Origin: Candidatus Omnitrophota bacterium
Lineage (GTDB): Bacteria; Omnitrophota; Gorgyraeia; Gorgyraeales; Gorgyraeaceae
Assembly: GCA_018819285.1 (NCBI GenBank)
Contig: JAHJQM010000018.1
Coordinates: forward strand, 1 to 45,622
Direction of reading: 5' to 3'
DNA: 45,622 nt
The notes below the pieces were generated by a model. It made no database searches, was not told the DNA's origin, and was given only the letters and a program-made list of their open reading frames with translations. This document shows positions 18,821-27,173 of the stretch, piece by piece. The translations under genes were made by a program, and so were the position numbers. Position 1 is the first letter of the stretch. Each line of letters opens with the position of its first letter.

Positions 18821-19873
18821 ATGTTTAACCAAAAATATACAGTTACAGACAAGATTTTAAATAATCTCACTGTCATTGCTTCTGCGCGTGAAGTTATTGA
18901 ACAAGCACATCTAGTGCCTAAGTGGGAGGCGAAATTAAGGCGTCAGGCTTTGTTGCATAATACTCATTCGTCAACTGCAATAGAGGGAAATAAACTCAGT
19001 CTTGAACAAGTTGAGGCTTTGGCAGAAGGCAAAGACATTATTGCTACAAACAAAGATAAACAGGAGGTTTTGAACTATCTGGAAGCGCTAGAAAAAATTC
19101 CTGCCTTTGTTGAAAAAGGAAAAATAAAAGTAGCAGATATGCTTAATATCCATCGGATTATAACCAAAGATGTGATGCAAAACGCTGCTGATTCAGGTGC
19201 TTTTAGGAATCGGCAGGTTTTTGTAGGAAAAAGGGTTTTTGACGGAACCAGTTTTAAAGAAGAGGTAGAATATATGCCTCCCAAAACAGATGAGGTTCCG
19301 GGGCTCGTAAAGGAATTTATAGATTGGCTTAATCAGGACAAGGCCTGGGGAATCAATCCGGTTTTATTGGCAGGTATTATGCATTATGAAATTGCAAGAA
19401 TCCATCCGTTTATTGATGGAAACGGCCGGACAGCCAGATTATTGGCAACATTAATTCTATACTTAAGCGGTTTTGATCATAGGAGGATATTTGCCCTGGA
19501 TGATTATTACGATAGGGATCGACAGTCTTATTATGCAGCTTTAAAGACAGCCCAGGTTAATAACGGAGATATTACGCAGTGGCTTGAATATTTTACCACT
19601 GGCGTGGCATATTCTGTTAATGAAGTAAAAGAAGCGGTATTAAAAGTCGGCTCAAAAAAGAAGAATGGACAGAGGGTTCAGGTTGCTCTTACTTCAAAGC
19701 AGATGAAAATTGTGGAGTATATCAATATGAATAGCAAGGTGACCAATAAGGATTTACGAGGGTTGTTTAAGATTTCTGCCCAGGCAGTTCATAAGGAGTT
19801 AGTCAAGCTTGTAGAGCTTAAAGTTATTAAACCGGTGGGAGAAGGCAGGGCTTTGCACTACATATTGGCGTAG
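18821..19873 (+). CDS. Fic family protein with C-terminal winged-helix domain
   Basis: HPFIDGNGRTAR Fic motif; N-terminal inhibitory-type motif STAIEGN; C-terminal wHTH-like segment. Confidence 0.93.
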   Translation: MFNQKYTVTDKILNNLTVIASAREVIEQAHLVPKWEAKLRRQALLHNTHSSTAIEGNKLSLEQVEALAEGKDIIATNKDKQEVLNYLEALEKIPAFVEKGKIKVADMLNIHRIITKDVMQNAADSGAFRNRQVFVGKRVFDGTSFKEEVEYMPPKTDEVPGLVKEFIDWLNQDKAWGINPVLLAGIMHYEIARIHPFIDGNGRTARLLATLILYLSGFDHRRIFALDDYYDRDRQSYYAALKTAQVNNGDITQWLEYFTTGVAYSVNEVKEAVLKVGSKKKNGQRVQVALTSKQMKIVEYINMNSKVTNKDLRGLFKISAQAVHKELVKLVELKVIKPVGEGRALHYILA

Positions 19874-19876
19874 ATC

Positions 19877-19912
19877 TTGGTTGATGATTTGGTTGATGAT
19901 TTGGTTGATGAT
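19877..19912 (+). repeat. 3 x 12-bp tandem repeat (TTGGTTGATGAT)
   Basis: Three exact copies directly after the Fic stop codon. Confidence 0.9.
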
Positions 19913-19979
19913 TTTGACTATGTCAGGACATTTCGGACAAATTACGCGAGGAATAAGCCTCTCTAAAGTCAGAAATTTG

Positions 19980-20136
19980 CTTGTTTTTGTCAGTAATCTC
20001 GCTATAATACATACCTAATATATAGCGAGAGGTTCCTCCTCGGATTAACGATGAGGGACCCCAGTAATATCGTTCTCCGCGCATAATGGGAGAGTTTAAC
20101 GCCTATGATCGAAACAGCGGTCATAGGCATTTTTAT
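19980..20136 (+). ncRNA. Copy 2 of repeated structured RNA element
   Basis: TATAAT 20003-20008; GGTTCC 20031-20036 / GGGACC 20055-20060; middle hairpin 20072-20095; terminator GCCTATGATCG/CGGTCATAGGC 20101-20128 then TTTTT. Confidence 0.6.
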
Positions 20137-20237
20137 CTGTCGATGTTTAAAAGAGTTAGGGGTAGATAATGCAGGAAGAAGCTTTTCTCCTTGCAAATGC
20201 GAGCAGTGTCTGATAAAATAAGTTAAATTTAACAGGA

Positions 20238-20312
20238 ATGGGCGATATGCAGACCCTGCTTAAAAACAGGGTCTTTTTTTATCTGCCAATATTTAAGGAT
20301 TTTAAAATATGA
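20238..20312 (+). promoter_or_regulatory. Putative leader peptide ORF (MGDMQTLLKNRVFFYLPIFKDFKI*) overlapping an attenuator hairpin
   Basis: ATG 20238 (or 20247, better SD spacing) to TGA 20310-20312 overlapping the ABC-F ATG at 20309; hairpin GACCCTG/CAGGGTC 20252-20273 plus T7 within it. Confidence 0.5.
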
Positions 20313-21925
20313 TTTCAACTAACGAAATATCGTTACGCTATGGTTCGCGTAAGCTTTTTTCTAATGTAAATATAGTCTTTTCTCCTGGAAATTGTTACGG
20401 GCTGATAGGAGCTAATGGTTCTGGAAAATCCACGTTTTTAAAAATTCTTTCCGGAGAAGTTGATTCTACCACAGGAGAGGTTGTTGTATCTCCCGGCAAA
20501 CGGATCGCAGTCTTAAAGCAGGATCAGTTTGCTTTTGATGAGTACACGGTTTTGACCACTGTTATTATGGGGCATAAAAGACTCTATGATATTATAATGG
20601 AAAAAGACACGCTTTATGCTAAAAAGAACTTTTCCGATAAAGATGGAATCCATCTCTCTGAGCTTGAGACAGAGTTTGCTAAGCTGGATGGGTGGAACGC
20701 TGAATCTGATGCAGCTAAATTGTTAAGCGATCTGGGTATTTTAGAAGAATTCCATGGGATAGAGATGAAGCAGCTGGAAGAGGGGCAAAAGGTACGCGTC
20801 CTCTTGGCCCAGGCATTGTTCGGCAACCCAGACATCTTATTGCTAGACGAGCCTACCAACCATCTGGATATTAAAAATTGTCAATGGCTTGAAGAATTTT
20901 TATGTAATTTTGAAAATATTGCTATCGTGGTTTCTCATGACCGTCATTTTTTGGACAAAGTTTGTACGCATATTGCGGATATTGATTATGGCAATATTCA
21001 GCTGTATTCGGGTAATTTTAGTTTCTGGTTAGAATCCAGCCAGCTGATTTTAAGACAGCGCATTGAAACTAATAAAAAAGTAGAGAAGAAAAGAGAAGAG
21101 TTAAAAATTTTTATTGCCCGCTTTAGCGCTAATGCCTCTAAGTCCAGGCAGGCAACCAGCCGCAAGAAGACTTTGGAAAAACTTACTCTTGAGGATATTA
21201 AGCCTTCTTCGAGAAAGAGCCCGTATATAAATTTTGAGCAGGTGCGCGAGGCCGGAAACAATATTTTAAATATCGATCATTTATCTAAGTTGCTTGATGG
21301 GCAGGCCTTATTTAAGAATCTTACTGTCACTGTTGCAAAAGGCGATAAAGTAGCTTTTGTGGGGCCAAATAATATTGCTAAGACAGCTTTGTTTCAGGTG
21401 CTGGCTGGAGAGATGCAGCCTAATGGAGGCAGTTTTAAATGGGGTACCTCAGTTAGTTATGCTTATTATCCTAAGGATAACGCTAAATATTTTAATGCAA
21501 ACTGCAATCTTATCGATTGGCTTCGCCAATATTCGGATAATACTGACGAAGTTTTTGTGCGCGGATATTTAGGACGCATGCTTTTTTCCGGAGACGAATC
21601 TTTGAAACAAGTCAGTGTCTTATCCGGCGGAGAGCGGGTCAGGTGTATGCTGTCCCGTATGATGCTGGCCCAGCCTAATACATTAATCCTGGATCATCCG
21701 ACCAATCATTTAGACTTAGAATCAATCGAGGCTTTGAATAAGGGCTTGGAGAAGTTTGGCGGGACTATTTTATTTGCTTCGCATGATCATCAGCTGATTC
21801 AAACTGTGGCTAACCGCATTATTGAGATTACGCCCAATGGTTTTATAGACCGCCCCAACATGACGCTTGATGAATATTTGTCCGATGAAGATATTAAAAA
21901 GCAGCTTCACAGGTTGTATTCTTAA
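20309..21925 (+). CDS. ABC-F family ATP-binding protein (YkpA/YbiT-like)
   Basis: Two ABC domains without TM segments; GANGSGKST, LLDEPTNHLD, linker, then second NBD with degenerate motifs. Confidence 0.93.
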   Translation: MISTNEISLRYGSRKLFSNVNIVFSPGNCYGLIGANGSGKSTFLKILSGEVDSTTGEVVVSPGKRIAVLKQDQFAFDEYTVLTTVIMGHKRLYDIIMEKDTLYAKKNFSDKDGIHLSELETEFAKLDGWNAESDAAKLLSDLGILEEFHGIEMKQLEEGQKVRVLLAQALFGNPDILLLDEPTNHLDIKNCQWLEEFLCNFENIAIVVSHDRHFLDKVCTHIADIDYGNIQLYSGNFSFWLESSQLILRQRIETNKKVEKKREELKIFIARFSANASKSRQATSRKKTLEKLTLEDIKPSSRKSPYINFEQVREAGNNILNIDHLSKLLDGQALFKNLTVTVAKGDKVAFVGPNNIAKTALFQVLAGEMQPNGGSFKWGTSVSYAYYPKDNAKYFNANCNLIDWLRQYSDNTDEVFVRGYLGRMLFSGDESLKQVSVLSGGERVRCMLSRMMLAQPNTLILDHPTNHLDLESIEALNKGLEKFGGTILFASHDHQLIQTVANRIIEITPNGFIDRPNMTLDEYLSDEDIKKQLHRLYS

Positions 21926-21952
21926 AATCCCATCATTGCTAATTAGCGAAAA

Positions 21953-23788
21953 ATGAAAAATAAAGATATTTCTGGAAAAATGCGCACTTGTTTAAAACGT
22001 TACTGGGGATACGAGCAGTTTCGTCCGTGGCAGGAGGACACTATACTGGCTATTATGGATGATCGCGAGACTCTAACAATCCTTCCTACCGGAGGGGGAA
22101 AATCTCTTTGTTTTCAGCTTCCAGCTTTGCTGAAAGACGGAATGGCGGTGGTAATTTCGCCATTGATCTCCCTTATGAAAGATCAGGTGGACGGATTAAA
22201 AGATATGGGGATCTCCGCAGAATATCTTAATTCCAGCCAAGACTTTGCCAGGCAGCGTTCGGTAATTCAAAGTATTAAAAATGCAGAGGTGAAGCTTTTG
22301 TACATTTCTCCAGAGCGCCTGCAAACCGAAGACACAATAGATTTGTTAAGAGCCATTAATTTGTCTTTTTTTGTGATAGATGAGGCGCATTGCATTAGCC
22401 ATTGGGGCCATGATTTCCGGGATGAATATCGCCATCTCGGGGCAATAAAGGATAATTTTCCTGGAATAAATATACATGCTTTTACCGCTACCGCCACTAA
22501 AGAGGTGCAGGCGGATATTATCGCCCAGCTAAGGTTTGATAAAGCGCAGCTTAATATCGCTTCGGTTGACCGTCAAAATTTGACATACAGGGTTATGCTG
22601 CGGGCGAATGTTATTTCTCAGATCACCGGAGTTTTAGAAAAACATTCCGGAGATGCCGGGATTATTTATTGTTTGCGCCGCAGCGACGTGGATAATATTT
22701 CCGGTAAGTTGAATAAATTAGGATTCAAGAATTTGCCTTATCACGCAGGGCTTTCGGATGAAGAGCGCCATTTGAATCAGGACCAGTTTATCCGCGAAGA
22801 AGTAAATATTATCGTGGCTACAGTAGCTTTTGGTATGGGGATAGACCGATCAGATATCCGTTTTGTAATTCACGCGGCTATGCCTAAGAGTATCGAGCAT
22901 TATCACCAGGAAACCGGCCGCGCTGGCAGAGATGGCCTGTTGTCCTGCTGCTACATGTTTTATGGCGGAGGGGATTTCGGCGTCTGGAAATTTTTTTCTG
23001 AGCAGTCTGCAAATCGGGATGTGATGATGGATAAGCTGAGAATCATCTATAATTTCTGTACACAGCCGCAATGCAGGCATAAGGTTTTTGTTAATTATTT
23101 TGGCCAGGAATACGATCAATCTTCCTGTCAGGCTTGTGATTATTGTCTGAGCGAAGTGGATATGATAGATGATCCTATTGGTGTAGGACAGAAGATTTTA
23201 AAGTCCATTGATAGCGTTAAATGCGAAGATGGCCATGGCTTTGGAGCTGGTTATGTATCTGATATCTTAAAAGGAAATTCGACAAGTCAAATCATCAGAT
23301 GGGGGCATCAGGATAACCCAAACTTCGCGGCAATGTCTTCTGAAACGCTCGTATCTATCCGCTATTTAATAGAGCAGTTGATCGGACAGGGTTTTCTGGA
23401 GCGCCAGGGAGAGTATAGCACTCTTTCTCTGACTGGCCTTGGCAGACGACTTTTAAACGGCGAAGTCGCGCCTATTTTAGCCAAGCTGCCGCTGGCAGCT
23501 AGAAAAAAAGAAATCAACGCCCGCCAAAAATCGAAGAAAGCTCAGGATCGGGCAGGCGTAGATGAAAAATTGTTTGAACTGTTGCGCTGGAAAAGAGCGG
23601 AATTAGCTCGAAAACAAGGCGTGCCAGCCTATATCATTTTTGGCGACAGGTCCTTAAAAGACATGGCTTTTATTAAGCCGACAACCTGCGAAGCTTTTTC
23701 CGGGATCTTTGGCGTAGGAGAGCATAAATTAAAAATTTACGCCAAACCGTTTATTGAGATAGTTAAACAGTATTTAAAACAACCTTGA
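21953..23788 (+). CDS. recQ: ATP-dependent DNA helicase RecQ
   Basis: LPTGGGKSLCFQLPAL, DEAHCISHWGHDFRDEY, QETGRAGRDG, Cys zinc motif, C-terminal HRDC-like. Confidence 0.95.
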   Translation: MKNKDISGKMRTCLKRYWGYEQFRPWQEDTILAIMDDRETLTILPTGGGKSLCFQLPALLKDGMAVVISPLISLMKDQVDGLKDMGISAEYLNSSQDFARQRSVIQSIKNAEVKLLYISPERLQTEDTIDLLRAINLSFFVIDEAHCISHWGHDFRDEYRHLGAIKDNFPGINIHAFTATATKEVQADIIAQLRFDKAQLNIASVDRQNLTYRVMLRANVISQITGVLEKHSGDAGIIYCLRRSDVDNISGKLNKLGFKNLPYHAGLSDEERHLNQDQFIREEVNIIVATVAFGMGIDRSDIRFVIHAAMPKSIEHYHQETGRAGRDGLLSCCYMFYGGGDFGVWKFFSEQSANRDVMMDKLRIIYNFCTQPQCRHKVFVNYFGQEYDQSSCQACDYCLSEVDMIDDPIGVGQKILKSIDSVKCEDGHGFGAGYVSDILKGNSTSQIIRWGHQDNPNFAAMSSETLVSIRYLIEQLIGQGFLERQGEYSTLSLTGLGRRLLNGEVAPILAKLPLAARKKEINARQKSKKAQDRAGVDEKLFELLRWKRAELARKQGVPAYIIFGDRSLKDMAFIKPTTCEAFSGIFGVGEHKLKIYAKPFIEIVKQYLKQP

Positions 23789-23795
23789 TTTAATT

Positions 23796-25679
23796 ATGGC
23801 GTTAATCAGTTTACAGGAAATCAATCTTGCGTTTGGCGGGCCGCTTATTTTCGATTGCTTAAGTTTGCAATTAGAGTCTGGTGAACGCGTCGCCCTGCTT
23901 GGCCGTAATGGCGCTGGAAAAACTACTTTAATGAAAGTGATGAGCGGCCAGCAAAACCTTAACAACGGCAACGTTATTGTGCAAAAAGGAATTCAGATTG
24001 CCTATCTGCCGCAGGAAGTGCCCATAGACATCACGGGAACTGTTTTTGATATTGTTTTATCTGGACTCGGTAAACGCGCCGAACTATTGAGCCAGTACCA
24101 TCATCTTACTCATCGCCTGCAAACAGACCAGTCTCCGGAATTATTGAGACAGCTTGATACGCTGCAAAACAAGCTTGATCATACCGACAGCTGGGATTTG
24201 GATAATCAGGTTGAAGATGTTATTGCAAATATGAAACTTGATCCGGATAGTGATTTTACCATGTTGTCCGGCGGACAAAAGCGCAGGACTCTTTTGGCCA
24301 GAGCGCTGGTGCTTAAGCCGGAAATTTTACTGTTGGATGAGCCGACAAACCATCTGGATATTGACTCAATGCTCTGGCTTGAAGGATTTTTGCGTAGTTA
24401 TCCAGGCACTGTTTTTTTTGTTACGCATGACAGGATGTTCATGTCTCGCTTAGCTACTAGAATACTTGAACTTGACCGCGGAAAAATATTTAGCTGGACG
24501 TGTGATTATAAGACATTTCTTGAGCGTAAACAAGCAGCGCTCGATGTGGAGGAAACGCGGTGGGATCATTTTGATAAAAAGTTAGCTGAAGAAGAGATTT
24601 GGATTCGTAAGGGAGTTAAGGCCCGGCGATGCCGTAATGAAGGCCGCGTTAAGGCGCTGGAGCGCTTAAGAGAAGAAAAGAAGGCGCAGCGTAAGGCGAT
24701 CGGACAGGTTCGTATGCGGGCGCAGAAAGTGGACCCTTCTGGCCATCGGGTTGCTAAGATCTCACAGCTTAGTTTTGGGTATGAAGAAAAATGTTTGGTT
24801 AAAGATTTTTCCACTCAAATAATGCGCGGCGATAAAATCGGCGTGATCGGGCCTAACGGCAGCGGCAAGACGACATTATTACGTCTTTTATTGGGAAAAC
24901 TTGCGCCTCAAAAAGGCAAAGTAAGCCTGGGGACGAATATTCAGATTGCATATTACGATCAACTTCGCGAACAACTGGAAGAAGACAGGACCGTTGCTGA
25001 GAATATTAACGGAGAATCAGACAACATCGTTATTAATGGTAGGCCCAGGCATATAATCGGATATTTGCAGGATTTTCTTTTTACTCCTGACAGGGCGCGT
25101 ACGCCGGTCAAGGTTTTGTCGGGAGGGGAACGCAATCGTCTTTTTCTTGCGCGGCTTTTTTCCAAGCCTTCGAATGTTTTAGTAATGGACGAGCCTACCA
25201 ATGATCTGGATATCGAAACTCTTGAGCTATTGGAAGAATTGCTGCTTGAGTATCCTGGCACACTTCTTTTGGTAAGTCATGACAGGGTTTTTCTTAATAA
25301 TGTAGTAACCTCTACCATGGTTCTTGAAGGAGAAGGTTTGATTAATGAATATGTAGGTGGTTATGATGATTGGTTAAGTCAGCGAAAACCCGCGATATTA
25401 TCTCCGGTAAAAACAGAACATGCAAAAGAAATTGTTCAGCCAAAAATTCCTGTAGTCGCGCGAAAGCTTACATCTAAAGAACAGCGCGAACTCGATAACT
25501 TTCCGCTGGTAATTGAAAAAATAGAAGCTGAACAGAAAGATATAACCGTTCTTTTAGCTGATTTTAATTTTTACCAGAAAAATTCTGCAGAAATCGCAAA
25601 AACTAAAGCCAGATCAGAATTTTTATCAAATGAGCTCGAAAAAGCATATGAGCGATGGAAGTATTTAGAAGAATTGTAG
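23796..25679 (+). CDS. ABC-F family ATP-binding protein (Uup-like)
   Basis: GRNGAGKTT, LSGGQKRRTLLARAL, LLDEPTNHLD; second NBD GPNGSGKTT and DEPTNDLD; coiled C-terminus. Confidence 0.92.
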   Translation: MALISLQEINLAFGGPLIFDCLSLQLESGERVALLGRNGAGKTTLMKVMSGQQNLNNGNVIVQKGIQIAYLPQEVPIDITGTVFDIVLSGLGKRAELLSQYHHLTHRLQTDQSPELLRQLDTLQNKLDHTDSWDLDNQVEDVIANMKLDPDSDFTMLSGGQKRRTLLARALVLKPEILLLDEPTNHLDIDSMLWLEGFLRSYPGTVFFVTHDRMFMSRLATRILELDRGKIFSWTCDYKTFLERKQAALDVEETRWDHFDKKLAEEEIWIRKGVKARRCRNEGRVKALERLREEKKAQRKAIGQVRMRAQKVDPSGHRVAKISQLSFGYEEKCLVKDFSTQIMRGDKIGVIGPNGSGKTTLLRLLLGKLAPQKGKVSLGTNIQIAYYDQLREQLEEDRTVAENINGESDNIVINGRPRHIIGYLQDFLFTPDRARTPVKVLSGGERNRLFLARLFSKPSNVLVMDEPTNDLDIETLELLEELLLEYPGTLLLVSHDRVFLNNVVTSTMVLEGEGLINEYVGGYDDWLSQRKPAILSPVKTEHAKEIVQPKIPVVARKLTSKEQRELDNFPLVIEKIEAEQKDITVLLADFNFYQKNSAEIAKTKARSEFLSNELEKAYERWKYLEEL

Positions 25680-25859
25680 CGGAATAATAGCTGTTCTGTT
25701 TAGGCAGACCTTATAAGGATTAATTAACCAATGTCCGGACAAAGAGATGTGGACAAAACGGACATGGTTCGACGCATTCACTTCGCTCATTTGCTCACCA
25801 TAGCGAGGAAATGTCCTCTCCGAATCCAGAATTTTATTGATAACTGCCATATTCAGCCT

Positions 25860-25928
25860 TATAATACATACCTATATATAGCGAGAGGTTTCTCCTCTGC
25901 TGATACGAGAGGGACCCCAATTTTTTTT
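25860..25928 (+). ncRNA. Copy 3 of repeated structured RNA element (short form)
   Basis: TATAAT 25860-25865; ataatacatacctatatatagcgagagg conserved; GGTTTC 25887-25892 / GGGACC 25911-25916; T8 at 25921-25928. Confidence 0.55.
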
Positions 25929-26041
25929 GAAATAAGTAGTCACCATATTTAGATACACCTATCCTGTTTACCTGCTTTAAAATAAAATAAAAATATTTGA
26001 AAGAAAACCGCCTCTATATGTGTCTAATATAATAGATAATC

Positions 26042-26064
26042 TAAGGTGCCAATTTGGCACCTTA
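26042..26064. promoter_or_regulatory. Perfect inverted repeat TAAGGTGCCAA-T-TTGGCACCTTA just after a TATAAT box
   Basis: 11-bp arms with 1-nt centre; TATAAT at 26028-26033. Confidence 0.75.
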
Positions 26065-26080
26065 CACAAAAGGAGGGGGC

Positions 26081-26614
26081 ATGGGGAAAGAGCTAGTTAC
26101 TGGAGCAGTAATAGAACAGAGAATATTCTTAATCAGAGGCAAGAGAGTAATGATAGATAGAGATCTTGCAGAATTATATGATGTGGAAACGAAATATCTG
26201 AACAGGCAAGTAAGGCGCAATAAAGAAAGATTTCCAGAAAAATTCATGTTTCAACTTATGCCTGATGAGAGAGATGAACTGGTGACAAATTGGCACCGGT
26301 TCAAATCCATGAAGCACTCTTCAGTTTTACCATATGCATTTACAGAACATGGCGTTGCGATGCTTGCAAGCGTATTAAATAGCGATATAGCAGTCAAAAT
26401 CAGCATTAGCATTATTAAGACATTTGTGGAATTACGAGAAGTATTGTCAACTCACAAAGAACTTGCTTATAAATTAGCTGAACTTGAAAGAAAAATCGAG
26501 AAACACGATGTTGATATCCAGGCTATATTTGAGGCGATTCGCAGGCTCATGGCGCCTCCGCCGGTAAAGCCAAAGCCGCAAATAGGCTTTAAATCTGATC
26601 CTAACAGGAGATAA
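26081..26614 (+). CDS. ORF6N domain-containing protein
   Basis: MIDRDLAELYDVETKYLNRQVRRNKERFPEKFMFQL...LPYAFTEHGVAMLASVL; SD aggaggggg before ATG 26081 (listed start 26054 lies in the palindrome). Confidence 0.88.
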   Translation: MGKELVTGAVIEQRIFLIRGKRVMIDRDLAELYDVETKYLNRQVRRNKERFPEKFMFQLMPDERDELVTNWHRFKSMKHSSVLPYAFTEHGVAMLASVLNSDIAVKISISIIKTFVELREVLSTHKELAYKLAELERKIEKHDVDIQAIFEAIRRLMAPPPVKPKPQIGFKSDPNRR

Positions 26615-26679
26615 TTTTTATAGGCCAGGTTTAAACATAGCCTATAGCTTTTGTTGAGATTATGGTATAATTATTATAT

Positions 26680-27090
26680 ATGAACTTCAGCGTAAGTAGA
26701 GACAAAGAAGATGCCTTGAGAATAAAAATGGATTCATTGGGGATAAAAGAGGCTGACCTGGAGGAGAAATTTATACGTTCAAGCAAAAAAGGCGGGCAAA
26801 AGGTCAACAAAACTTCTTCGTGCGTTTATCTCAAATATAAACCCACAGGCATCGAGGTTAAGTGCCAGGAAGAGCGCTCTCAGGCTTTGAACAGGTTCCT
26901 TGCCAGGAGAATATTAGTTGATAAGATAGAGTCGCTTGTCCTTGGCAGAGAACGAGAGGCGGAGAAGGAAATAGAAAAGATCAGGCGCCAGAAACGAAAG
27001 CGTTCTCGCAGGGCAAAAGAGAAGATGCTCAGGTATAAAAAAATACGTTCCGAAAAGAAAGAACTCAGAAAAACCCTCACTATAGAATAA
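26680..27090 (+). CDS. Peptide chain release factor-like (GGQ domain) protein
   Basis: FIRSSKKGGQKVNKTSSCVYL and basic C-terminal tail. Confidence 0.88.
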   Translation: MNFSVSRDKEDALRIKMDSLGIKEADLEEKFIRSSKKGGQKVNKTSSCVYLKYKPTGIEVKCQEERSQALNRFLARRILVDKIESLVLGREREAEKEIEKIRRQKRKRSRRAKEKMLRYKKIRSEKKELRKTLTIE

Positions 27091-27125
27091 TAACCATTCC
27101 TACGCTCCTTAAATTCCACTTGCAA

Positions 27126-27158
27126 TGGTAAACCTAGTATAATAAAATAGTTTACAGT
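27126..27158 (+). promoter_or_regulatory. Probable BirA operator/promoter of the biotin operon
   Basis: GTAAAC 27128-27133 and GTTTAC 27150-27155 flank TATAAT 27138-27143; spacing like BirA boxes. Confidence 0.6.
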
Positions 27159-27173
27159 TCATTATTTAAGAAC

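Noticed and set aside
19877-19912. CRISPR-like array from the TTGGTTGATGAT repeats
   Set aside because: Units are 12 bp and directly abutting with no spacers; a simple tandem repeat. No CRISPR array or cas genes seen
26054-26080. Start of the ORF6N CDS at 26054 (TTG)
   Set aside because: This start lies in the palindrome and lacks an SD. ATG 26081 has a strong SD
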